This document shows, piece by piece, positions 24,750-32,330 of a stretch of 64,000 nucleotides of DNA. Source of the stretch: an uncultured Latescibacterota bacterium (GTDB lineage Bacteria; Latescibacterota; UBA2968; UBA8231); NCBI GenBank assembly GCA_951813615.1, contig OX638377.1, forward strand, positions 6,173,739 to 6,237,738, read 5' to 3'. The first letter of the stretch is position 1. Each line of letters begins with the position of its first letter. Position numbers and translations under genes: made by a program. The notes under the pieces were generated by a model. That model worked only from the letters and a program-made list of their open reading frames with translations. It had not been told where the DNA came from and did not search any database.

Positions 24750-25513
24750 TACTTGGATCTCTGGAGGCTGAGATAGTTCATCGAGACGAAGAAGCCGCAC
24801 ATCAATGCGAAGTACAGCAGGTCGGCGAGGGCGATTACGCCGCGGCCAAAAGCCTCGTAGTGGGGCAGGACTGAGATGGTTTCATACAGCCACGTGCCCG
24901 GCTGATAGGCTGGCGCGAGTCCGTCGAGGACCTCGACGACTTTCTCGTGCCCGCTGAGCACGAAGAAGAAGCCGAAGAGCGCGGCGAGCACAAAGGCGAC
25001 GATCTGGTCGCGGGTCAGGCCGGAGGCAAACAGGCCGAAGGACAGGAAGAAAGCACCCAACAGCAGCGCGCCGAGATAGCTCGCGCAGATGCGTCCGAGA
25101 TCGGGGTCGCCGAGGAAGAGAAGCATCAGCACGATGGGCAGGCTGCCGGCGAGGACGATGGCGTAGAAGCAGAGGGCCGCGAGATATTTGCCCAGCACGA
25201 CCTGCAAGGAGTGCAGCGGCAGGGTCATCAGCAGTTCGAAGGTGTGCTGGGCATGTTCCTCGGCCCAAGCGCGCATAGTGATGGCTGGGACGAAGGGAAT
25301 CAGCAGGAAGGGCAGGGCAGTGAAGTACGGCCCCATATCGACGACCCCGTCGAGAAAAAAGGAGTTCATAAAGGTGGTGCAAGACAGCACCAAGAAGACG
25401 GCCGCGTACGCATAGGCAATAGGCGAGTCGAAGTACGCCTCTAGTTCGCGGTCGAAGACGATGCGCGCGCCGCGTAGGCACTCGGCAGTAGACAGGCGTT
25501 GCGCGTCAGACAT
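24746..25513 (-). CDS. GldF-like ABC-2 permease
   Basis: 255 aa with six predicted transmembrane helices and the ABC-2 pattern IVFDRELEAYFDSPIAYAY near the N-terminus and MRAWAEEHAQHTFELLMTLP in the first loop (shown in parts: RELEAYFDSPIAY, RAWAEEHAQHT), both typical of GldF/NosY-like permeases. Its start overlaps the ATPase gene by eight bases and its stop overlaps the GldG-like start. Probably the membrane channel paired with the ATPase at 25506-26243. Confidence 0.9.
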   Translation of the reverse strand: MSDAQRLSTAECLRGARIVFDRELEAYFDSPIAYAYAAVFLVLSCTTFMNSFFLDGVVDMGPYFTALPFLLIPFVPAITMRAWAEEHAQHTFELLMTLPLHSLQVVLGKYLAALCFYAIVLAGSLPIVLMLLFLGDPDLGRICASYLGALLLGAFFLSFGLFASGLTRDQIVAFVLAALFGFFFVLSGHEKVVEVLDGLAPAYQPGTWLYETISVLPHYEAFGRGVIALADLLYFALMCGFFVSMNYLSLQRSKY

Positions 25514-26243
25514 GGGCAGGGGTTGTGGTGCGGACTAGATGGGCGAAGACCGCTTCGAGACCGGCCCCGGGAATGCCGGCGTCGGCGGCTAACTGTTCGA
25601 CGCGGCCATCGCCGAGCAAGCGCCCTTGGTGGATGATCAACACGCGGTCGGCAATGGCTTCGACATCGGCGATGATGTGGGTGCTAAAGAGGATCGCCCG
25701 ATCTGGGCTGAGCGCGCGCAAGGTGTCGCGGAAGGCCAGAACTTGCAAGGGGTCGAAGCCATGGGTCGGTTCGTCGAGGAGCAAGACCGGCGGATCGTGG
25801 ACCATGGCGGTAGCTAGGCCGATGCGCTGGCGGAACCCGGTGGAGCACTCTTTGACGCGCTGGGTGAGCACGTCTTCGATCCCGCAGAGTTCGATCGCGC
25901 GCGCTAGGCCCTCCTGCAAGGCGTCGCCTTTGAGTCCGCGGGCTCGGGCGATGAAGTGGAGGAACTTATCGACGCGCATTTCTTGATAGAGCGGGGTGTC
26001 GCCCGACAGGTAGCCGATGCGGCGGCGCACGGCAAGCGGATGTTCGACCACGTCGAGCCCGTCGATGGAAATTGTGCCGGCCGTGGGGTGGATAAAGGTG
26101 GAGAGCATCTTGAGCATGGTGCTCTTGCCAGCGCCATTGGGGCCGACGAAGCCGACGATCTCGCCTTGGTCAACGGCAAAGCTGACCTCGTCAACTGCGG
26201 TCAAAAGGCCGTAGCGGCGGGTGGCGGATTCTACGCGGATCAT
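25506..26243 (-). CDS. GldA-like ABC ATP-binding protein
   Basis: 245 aa. Walker A GPNGAGKST, signature in STGFRQRIGLA, Walker B VLLLDEPTHGFDP and switch His in LFSTHIIAD. The C-terminal part resembles the ABC-2 ATPases found with GldF and GldG. It starts 12 bases after the DUF3347-like lipoprotein gene without a clear ribosome-binding site. Confidence 0.93.
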   Translation of the reverse strand: MIRVESATRRYGLLTAVDEVSFAVDQGEIVGFVGPNGAGKSTMLKMLSTFIHPTAGTISIDGLDVVEHPLAVRRRIGYLSGDTPLYQEMRVDKFLHFIARARGLKGDALQEGLARAIELCGIEDVLTQRVKECSTGFRQRIGLATAMVHDPPVLLLDEPTHGFDPLQVLAFRDTLRALSPDRAILFSTHIIADVEAIADRVLIIHQGRLLGDGRVEQLAADAGIPGAGLEAVFAHLVRTTTPAHV

Positions 26244-26255
26244 GTGCGGGTGCAG

Positions 26256-26663
26256 TTACTCCTTGAATACGCCGCAGCGGAGCATGGAAGCGCCGAAGTA
26301 GGGATTGGCGATTTGGGGTTGGTCTTTCTGCACCCAGTGCGCCCCCTTGTCGCCGTCGGCCATCGGGCAGTACGCCACGACGTAGCCCTCGGGGATTTGG
26401 CCCTTCCGCACTTCCTCGGACAGCGGCTTGAACGCAACGCGCACTGTGGCGAGATCGGCGGCACTGGCGGCTTTTTCCGCCAGGGGCTTGAGCGTTGGGC
26501 TGGCGCTTTGCACCAAGTCTTGCAGTGCTTGGCGCGCTTGGTCTAGGTCGTCGGAGGCCAAGGCCTCTTGGGCTGCGACGTAGTGGAGCAGTGCCGGAGG
26601 GGCTGGGTCAGACGAACCACAAGCTGCGATTGCGATGGGAAACAAGAGAGACAGATAGCGCAT
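26256..26663 (-). CDS. DUF3347-like lipoprotein
   Basis: 135 aa. Lipoprotein signal with IAACG (Cys15). The mature part is a helical ALLHYVAAQEALASDDLDQA segment and a C-terminal CPMADGDKGAHWVQ...NPYFGASMLRCG motif with two cysteines and a methionine. The PMA / NPYFG / M-x-x-CG arrangement is that of DUF3347, which occurs in copper-efflux and electron-transfer settings, so metal binding is likely. First gene of the ABC operon, with GGAGG eight bases before its ATG. Confidence 0.8.
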   Translation of the reverse strand: MRYLSLLFPIAIAACGSSDPAPPALLHYVAAQEALASDDLDQARQALQDLVQSASPTLKPLAEKAASAADLATVRVAFKPLSEEVRKGQIPEGYVVAYCPMADGDKGAHWVQKDQPQIANPYFGASMLRCGVFKE

Positions 26664-26914
26664 TGGGGATTCCTCCCGGAAAAGGGTGTATCAAAAATTG
26701 CGTCGAACCTGTATTTCGCGCAATCGGCATCGTTGGATTAACCGCGTCGAGGTGGGCGCACGTTGGCCGGGAATCGTATATTTTTTGCGTGAAGTTACGC
26801 ACCGTCCTGCTAATACGCTAGAATCTGATAGCTATAGAGATGCTTCGACTCCGCTTAGCATCTTATACCCAAGGAGTCTATGTGTAACATTAGCTTATCA
26901 AGGAAATAAAAATC
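26664..26914. other. Divergent intergenic region (251 bp)
   Basis: Lies between the divergently read ABC operon and TrpD2-like gene and must hold both promoters. I see AT-rich stretches (GTATATTTTTTG at about 26778) but no -35/-10 pair that I would defend, and no coding potential. Confidence 0.5.
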
Positions 26915-28369
26915 GTGTCTGAAGCTGACCCCTACCCCGGCCCCAACGAGGAAGTGCTGGAGGCGCAAGCGCGCGTCTGTACTGGGCCACATCAGAGCCG
27001 TCCGCTGGGGAAAAAAGAGGGCGATCCAGATCCTGGGCGGATCCTAGAGCTGATTTTCGCTTCGCTCAAAGGGGACTTGCCGCGCACAGAGCAGGTTTCT
27101 CCAGCCCAGATGGGCGCGTTTTTCGCGGCGATGTCCATCCGCCGCACCTTCGGCGCACGGACCGGTTGGAGCGCGGCCGAGGTCGAGGCGTTCGACCGCT
27201 ATAGGGACGCGCTCGGTAAGATGCCCGAGGATTTGCGCTTCTTGTTGGGGATGGCACCTGATTTTTCCGGTTGCGATGCGGGCGAAGCGCGGGTGGTTGA
27301 AGCGCTGCGCCCGGTTTTGCAGGGTGGGCATTTGTGCTACGAGGAAGTGCGCGGTGCGCTCGGAGCCATGTTAGCGGGCGCGGTGCGTCCCTCGCTGATG
27401 GCCGCGTTTTTGATCGGCCAGCGGATGAATATCGAAGATGAAGAAGAAGTTCGCGCTCATCTCGACGCCGTGCTTCCCTCAGAGCAGGTGTCCGCGCTGC
27501 AAGTGGAGGCGCTGCTGCATTTTGGCCAGCCTTTTGACGGCGCAGTGCGCTATTTTCGCCCGACGCTGTTCGTCGCTGCTGTGCGTGCGGCCTTGGGCCG
27601 GGCGACTGTGCTGCACGGCGTCGCCGAAATGCCGCCCAAGCGCGGAGTCACCGAGGAAGGGGTGCTAGCGGCCTTGGGTGCGCGAGTCGATCTGTCGCTG
27701 GCGGAGGCGGCCCGCTGCATCGAAGATCCGGCCGTAGGGTTCGCGTACGTGAGTCAGCGCGAGTACGCTCCCCGCGCATATGCTTTGCGCCATTTGCGCA
27801 CTCACATCGCCAAACGCCCGCCTTGGGCTACTACCGAGAAGGCTCAGCAGTTGTTTGCCGGCGCGGCTTGGAACGGCATGATCGCGGGTTTTTACCACGC
27901 TGGCTACGAGGACAAGCTGTTGGGGTTGATGCAGGCGCGCGGGCTGGACGCGGGGCTGGTGATCAAAGGCGAGGAGGGGAGCAGCCACTACGGGTTGCGA
28001 TTGGGCAAGCCCTCGGACGCTCGGCGCAAGGCCATCAATTACACGCAGGGATTCCGCCGCGTCGGTGGTGCATTGACGACGGTTGCGTGCGACGTGGACC
28101 CGGAGGAATACGGTTTTTGCTACGAGCAAAGCCCGCGTCCTGCGGAGGTGAGTGCGAGGGCCTTTGCCGAGCTGGGGCTGGCCGCACTCAAGGGCGAGCA
28201 GGGGCCTGTTTACGATCGCATAGTACTCAACGCTGGCCTGACCGACTACTATCTGGGTTTAAGTGCGAGTGCTGAAGAGGGGTTGGCCGAGGCGAAGGAG
28301 GCGATGGATAGCGGCCGGGCGCTGGCGCATCTGGAGCGCTATATCAGCCGGTCGCAGGCGGCCAGATAA
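26915..28369 (+). CDS. TrpD2-like phosphoribosyltransferase-family protein
   Basis: 484 aa, GTG start after AAGGAAAT. The fold pattern is that of the anthranilate phosphoribosyltransferase/nucleoside phosphorylase family: a helical N-domain with MLAGAVRPSLMAAFLIGQRMN, then a larger domain with VLHGVAEMPPKRGVTEEGVL and LRTHIAKRPPWATTEK, and KGEEGSSHYGLRLG. The PRPP-binding GTGGD loop of true TrpD is not seen, so this is closer to TrpD2/YbiB proteins, which are not tryptophan enzymes. Only the last nine codons fall inside the direct repeat shared with 30863-30921. Confidence 0.75.
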   Translation: MSEADPYPGPNEEVLEAQARVCTGPHQSRPLGKKEGDPDPGRILELIFASLKGDLPRTEQVSPAQMGAFFAAMSIRRTFGARTGWSAAEVEAFDRYRDALGKMPEDLRFLLGMAPDFSGCDAGEARVVEALRPVLQGGHLCYEEVRGALGAMLAGAVRPSLMAAFLIGQRMNIEDEEEVRAHLDAVLPSEQVSALQVEALLHFGQPFDGAVRYFRPTLFVAAVRAALGRATVLHGVAEMPPKRGVTEEGVLAALGARVDLSLAEAARCIEDPAVGFAYVSQREYAPRAYALRHLRTHIAKRPPWATTEKAQQLFAGAAWNGMIAGFYHAGYEDKLLGLMQARGLDAGLVIKGEEGSSHYGLRLGKPSDARRKAINYTQGFRRVGGALTTVACDVDPEEYGFCYEQSPRPAEVSARAFAELGLAALKGEQGPVYDRIVLNAGLTDYYLGLSASAEEGLAEAKEAMDSGRALAHLERYISRSQAAR

Positions 28370-28410
28370 TCGCGTCGATCTGCCCGGTATCCAGATCAGG
28401 CGTGGATTGC
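28349..28410 (+). repeat. Direct repeat, copy 1 (tail of TrpD2-like and remnant Nudix 3' end)
   Basis: About 50 of the first 54 bases match 30863-30921, with one indel. On the plus strand it encodes the TrpD2-like C-terminus SRSQAAR-stop; on the minus strand it reads LDTGQIDAIIWPPATG-stop, which is the C-terminus of the Nudix protein now located 2.5 kb away. Confidence 0.85.
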
Positions 28411-28501
28411 GCCAGCCGAGCAACCCACGCCTGAACACAGATCCTATTACCGCGCGGTTATCTATGGAATACCAAGAGCCGTTTGATGGCTATAATCTAG
28501 G

Positions 28502-30619
28502 TCAAGGTAGCTTCGTCGTCTTCTTAGCTTCTATCTGTCCGTTCACCTCGACCCGATAGATATACACTCCGGCGGCCACCCCCTTGCCCGCCTCGTCGCG
28601 GCCATCCCAAGTAAAACGATGCGTACCCGACCGCAACGGCCCCTGCCACAACTGCCGCACCTGTCGCCCTAACACATCGTATACCGTCAGCGACACCCGC
28701 GCCACGTCCATCTCCAAATCAAGGGGAATCACTACAGCCGGATTGAACGGATTGGGATAGCTGTCGCCGAGCCGATACTGTGCTGGTTGAACTGTCGTCG
28801 ACGTCATCACCGCGGTCGCTGGCGCTCCCACCGAACTCTTCAATACTTGCACGCCGCCCAAGACGCTATTTAACACCACCAAATCCACATCGCCGTCGCC
28901 ATCCACATCCCCCGGCAGCACCTGTACCCCCTCGCCGACCAAACGATGCTGCTCTACCTCCTTAGCAGGATTCGCACCCCCACCCCATTCGACAAACACT
29001 CCAAAGCCCGAGGCGCGGTCCCCGCCGACAAATGCCCAATCCTCTACTCCGTCGGCGTTCAGGTCGCGCACTACCACTGGTGAGCGCATAAACAGCCCAT
29101 CATACAGCACCTTCTCATCTACACCACCCCCTAATCGGCTGTTCCGGACGGCAAGGCCCTTGGGCCCTTCCCACGTGTTGCGTTCGAGCGGCGTAAGCAG
29201 GTCCACCTGCCCATCGCCATCAAAATCACCCACTTGTAGAAAAAAAGAAAGAATACCCGCCATATCGGCTGCGGATTCAAAGACGACCTCGCCCGCCTCC
29301 GGCGCGTCGCCCAAGCGCGCTACTAGCCACCTGCCCACTCGGCCTCTCGGTGACCACAGCACATCCAACTGCCCATCGCCGGTAAAGTCGCCCATCCGCG
29401 AGGGAAAATAGTTTTCGGTGACCGCCAACTGGGTGGTCGTCCACACCCCCTGCTCGACTTCCCAGACCTCTAACGCCCTTTCTTCCTCCACCGTAAAGTC
29501 GGTTGTAAACAGTTCGACCCGGCCGTCGCCATCCCAATCCACCATATCCACCAGCCAGCGATCATTAATCTGAGTGAGCACCTCCATTTGAAGCTCCGGC
29601 CCAATAGACCAGACCGTTATTTCCCAATCTTTTCTTGTCGCGATCTCGTCTTGGCCATCGCCGGTCAAATCGCCGATGTGCAGATAATCAATCCCTTCTC
29701 CGATCCTCTTCTCAATGTGCACCGTTTCAAAGGTCCCCCTCCCATTATTGAGGGCCATGACCCAGATGTTTACGAAAGGGGGTGAGAGGTAATTCTCCCA
29801 AGTGGAGAACAAATCGAGATCGCCATCCCCATCTAAGTCCGTCAAGGCGGCAGCGCTACTTCCTTTTAAGAAGGCGTCTAACTCCGATATAAGAGGCGAG
29901 AAGACCGGGGGGGCGAAAAGTCCGGCCCCCTCAAAGCGGAAATACTCTACCGACGGCGGGGCTAATTCCCCCGCTAACAGCTCTTCCTCGCCGGTCAACT
30001 CGATCCAGTCGATCTCAAACCACCCGACTAGCTCGTCTACCGGCCGGGACACCCCCATCTCGCCCCACTCCAAGTGAAAATTCAGCCGAATATCTTGTAA
30101 AAGCCCCTCCCAGACCTCCCTGTCGTCCGGTGCGATCTCCCCGTCCGATTCGGGCAGTGTGAACTCCACTTCCTGCCATTCGGTGGTATAGCCGAAACCG
30201 CTTTGTCCAATAAGAAAAAACCGGCCTCTACCTCGTCTCTCTGGATCGAGCCCTGGAGACGTGCGGTTGTGCTCATTGGTCCAAGCCAGCGAAAAGGAAC
30301 CGACCGTAGGACCATAATGAATAGTGCGGACCCGGGCCCGGACCCGGTCGAACAGGCCCGAATCATAGTCTATGGTCGGCGAAATTACTTCGACACTCGG
30401 GCTAGGAAGCGCATCTCCGGCCATCGAGGGCGAGACATCAATCGTCCACACGCCATTTTCGACTACCCCCGGAAACAGGTCAAATTCAAACGTGCCGCCC
30501 CATCCATTGCCTGTTTTGGCGGCCCATCCTTGGGTCGTCCCGTCGTCGAAATCCCACGTCATCGCCTCGGCGTGGCTGCTAAACAGCGCAATATTTAGAA
30601 AAAGCACGAGATGTAACAT
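28502..30619 (-). CDS. Secreted FG-GAP/VCBS repeat protein with type IX-like sorting domain
   Basis: 705 aa; ATG preceded by AAAGGAGG. Residues 1-19 form a signal peptide. The N-terminal half has a beta-sandwich-like segment (WDFDDGTTQGWAAKTGNGWG), and from about residue 250 there are FG-GAP blades with DLDGDGDLD, DLTGDGQDE, DWDGDGRVE, DFTGDGQLD, DFDGDGQVD, DLNADGVED and DVDGDGDVD calcium loops, i.e. a seven-bladed propeller. The C-terminus YPNPFNPAVVIPLDLEM...KKTTKLP is a FlgD-like sorting domain, so it should be exported to the outside. The gene lies between direct repeats and may be an insertion. Confidence 0.9.
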   Translation of the reverse strand: MLHLVLFLNIALFSSHAEAMTWDFDDGTTQGWAAKTGNGWGGTFEFDLFPGVVENGVWTIDVSPSMAGDALPSPSVEVISPTIDYDSGLFDRVRARVRTIHYGPTVGSFSLAWTNEHNRTSPGLDPERRGRGRFFLIGQSGFGYTTEWQEVEFTLPESDGEIAPDDREVWEGLLQDIRLNFHLEWGEMGVSRPVDELVGWFEIDWIELTGEEELLAGELAPPSVEYFRFEGAGLFAPPVFSPLISELDAFLKGSSAAALTDLDGDGDLDLFSTWENYLSPPFVNIWVMALNNGRGTFETVHIEKRIGEGIDYLHIGDLTGDGQDEIATRKDWEITVWSIGPELQMEVLTQINDRWLVDMVDWDGDGRVELFTTDFTVEEERALEVWEVEQGVWTTTQLAVTENYFPSRMGDFTGDGQLDVLWSPRGRVGRWLVARLGDAPEAGEVVFESAADMAGILSFFLQVGDFDGDGQVDLLTPLERNTWEGPKGLAVRNSRLGGGVDEKVLYDGLFMRSPVVVRDLNADGVEDWAFVGGDRASGFGVFVEWGGGANPAKEVEQHRLVGEGVQVLPGDVDGDGDVDLVVLNSVLGGVQVLKSSVGAPATAVMTSTTVQPAQYRLGDSYPNPFNPAVVIPLDLEMDVARVSLTVYDVLGRQVRQLWQGPLRSGTHRFTWDGRDEAGKGVAAGVYIYRVEVNGQIEAKKTTKLP

Positions 30620-30640
30620 GGCCGATATCCTCCTTTACAA

Positions 30641-30687
30641 GCTAGTCGGGGTCCCGGCATCCTGTACACGCCGAGACCCCTGCTAGC
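30641..30687 (-). promoter_or_regulatory. Imperfect inverted repeat in the leader of the FG-GAP gene
   Basis: Arms GCTAG..GGGGTCCCGGC (30641-30658) and GCCGAGACCCC..CTAGC (30670-30687) pair over 15 of 18 positions around an 11-base loop. It ends about 22 bases before the FG-GAP start codon, so in RNA it could sequester or expose the ribosome-binding site, or attenuate transcription. Role inferred. Confidence 0.5.
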
Positions 30688-30696
30688 TATTTTCAA

Positions 30697-30714
30697 TGTA
30701 TACACTGTATACAC
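30697..30714. promoter_or_regulatory. Tandem palindromic TGTATACA sites
   Basis: Two adjoining 9-mers TGTATACAC, each containing the perfect palindrome TGTATACA. They lie about 80 bases before the FG-GAP start and look like an operator; the -10 region of a minus-strand promoter could overlap them. Confidence 0.4.
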
Positions 30715-30857
30715 TAGCTCAACAAGATATGAGGTATATATAAGAAAATTTTACCCCAGCGTACTATACGATTTTCCGTATTAGTCGCCGCACATATAGC
30801 CCCTGATCTTCGTATAGGTTCTCAATGGCTAGGGGGCGTCCTGCATCCGGCCTTTCT

Positions 30858-31517
30858 TCAGTCGGTCGCAGGCGGCCAGATAGTCGCGTCGATCTGCCCG
30901 GTATCCAAATAGGCGCGGATGGTGCCGACGGAGCGGCGGATGGCGTCTATGATCGGCTCGGAATAAGCGGCGAAGGCTGCGGGCGTAATTTCCCGTGGCC
31001 TTGTTTTGTTTGGTGTCTCTTTGTAGCGGGCTTGGCCTTGGATTGACGCGACTCGTCCGCAGACCAAGGAGTCGAAATCGTCGAGGGTGACTTCGACGAA
31101 GGCCCCTACCTCTTCGTTGAATACGGTTTCCCCCAGTGCGATAGGCCGCGTGCAGAGGTAGAAAAACTGCATGGCGGAGCGCCCGGTGTCTTGGAGGGGT
31201 TGCTGTCCGAGGAAAACCAATTCAGCAAGTGTGAGTGCGATGCCGACTTCCTCGGCGAATTCGCGGAGCGCCGCTGCGGTGGGCGTTTCTCCGGCCCGGA
31301 TGTGGCCGCCGGCTGGCGCGTCGAGGCTGCCGAGATAGGGGTCGCCGGGGCGCGAGCGGGTCTGCAATAGGGTGCGGGCAACGCCGGAGGATGTGCGCCA
31401 AGCCGCCCAGACAAAGACCAAGCCGACGCGGTCGCCATCGCGGTAGGCAGCCGTGCGACTTTTGCTGTCTATGGGACGACCTTGGCCATCAAAAAGCGCG
31501 ATGAGTTCGTCGGGCAT
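30858..31517 (-). CDS. Nudix hydrolase
   Basis: 219 aa from ATG 31517. N-terminal portion ELIALFDGQGRPIDSKSR then the Nudix fold with the box G-x5-E-x7-REFAEEVG (residues about 95-118) and a basic-acidic ending. It belongs with the Nudix hydrolases that resemble isopentenyl-diphosphate isomerase in the N-terminus (DGQGRPI...). Its last codons are part of the direct repeat. It starts eight bases after the rhomboid gene and is likely co-transcribed. Substrate not defined. Confidence 0.88.
   Translation of the reverse strand: MPDELIALFDGQGRPIDSKSRTAAYRDGDRVGLVFVWAAWRTSSGVARTLLQTRSRPGDPYLGSLDAPAGGHIRAGETPTAAALREFAEEVGIALTLAELVFLGQQPLQDTGRSAMQFFYLCTRPIALGETVFNEEVGAFVEVTLDDFDSLVCGRVASIQGQARYKETPNKTRPREITPAAFAAYSEPIIDAIRRSVGTIRAYLDTGQIDATIWPPATD
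30863..30921 (+). repeat. Direct repeat, copy 2 (3' end of Nudix gene)
   Basis: Matches 28349-28410. On the plus strand it still reads SRSQAAR-stop, the tail of the TrpD2-like protein, and the bases just before it (from about 30835) keep weak similarity to the TrpD2-like gene. Confidence 0.85.
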
Positions 31518-31525
31518 GAAGCGGG

Positions 31526-32326
31526 CTAGAGAAACACGGCGATAAACTGCAAGGCGAACGCGCCGACCGTGGCCAGCAGGCATAAGCCACCGAGCAAATA
31601 AGCCCCCAAACCCTCGCGCTCCGAACTGCGGCTGAAAACATACGCCGCTGCATAACCGCCGATGAAGCCGCCGCCGTGCGCCCAGTTATCGACGCCGGGC
31701 ATGATAAAGCCCATGACGAAAAGCAAGACCGCCCACTGGAGAAATTGCCGGGTAAAGAGCTGAGAACCGGCGCGCCGACCGTAGGCGATGGCTGCGGCCA
31801 AGAGGCCGAAAATGGAGCCGGAGGCCCCCAGCGTGAGTTCGTGGCCCGCTAGGGTTGAGGCTATAAAGCCGGTGATGCCGGCGATCGTAAAGATTGCAAA
31901 GAGGCGAAAGGGGCCGAAGAGTTCTTCTACAACCGGACCAAGTTGGCGCACCCACATCATGTTGAAGAAGATGTGCAGCAGGCCGCCGTGCAGGTAGATG
32001 GCGGTGATCGGCGTCCACCAGAATTTGTAGGCGAAAATGGGTACGGTGCCGGTGACGCCGAGTTTGAAGCTGGCTTGGATGCTGGGCGCGAGGATCTGCA
32101 TCAGGCCCTGCGTCTGGAAAATCGCCGATGGATCTAGGGCCAAAGCGAGCAGGTAGAGCGCGCCGCAGAACACGGTGATTAAGTGCGGGAAATTTAGCTG
32201 TAGGCCGAGCTTGCGGATGGTGGCCGTCGCGCCCCACAGCCCGGGTTTGCGCTGGCCGCAATGGGGGCAGGTTTCGGCTTCGGCACTGACGATTTTGTGG
32301 CAGCGAGGACAGAGGATAGCGGCCAT
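31526..32326 (-). CDS. Rhomboid-family intramembrane serine protease with N-terminal zinc ribbon
   Basis: 266 aa from ATG 32326. The N-terminus holds a zinc ribbon with Cys6, Cys9, Cys20 and Cys23 (CPRC, CPHC). Six or seven transmembrane helices follow, with the catalytic serine in GASGSIFG and the histidine in WAHGGGFIGG. The first-loop signature of bacterial rhomboids WTPITAIYLHGGLLHIFFNM is recognised in part (HGGLLHI, FNM). Likely cleaves transmembrane segments. It lies four bases after the MocA-type gene. Confidence 0.92.
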   Translation of the reverse strand: MAAILCPRCHKIVSAEAETCPHCGQRKPGLWGATATIRKLGLQLNFPHLITVFCGALYLLALALDPSAIFQTQGLMQILAPSIQASFKLGVTGTVPIFAYKFWWTPITAIYLHGGLLHIFFNMMWVRQLGPVVEELFGPFRLFAIFTIAGITGFIASTLAGHELTLGASGSIFGLLAAAIAYGRRAGSQLFTRQFLQWAVLLFVMGFIMPGVDNWAHGGGFIGGYAAAYVFSRSSEREGLGAYLLGGLCLLATVGAFALQFIAVFL

Positions 32327-32330
32327 CGTT

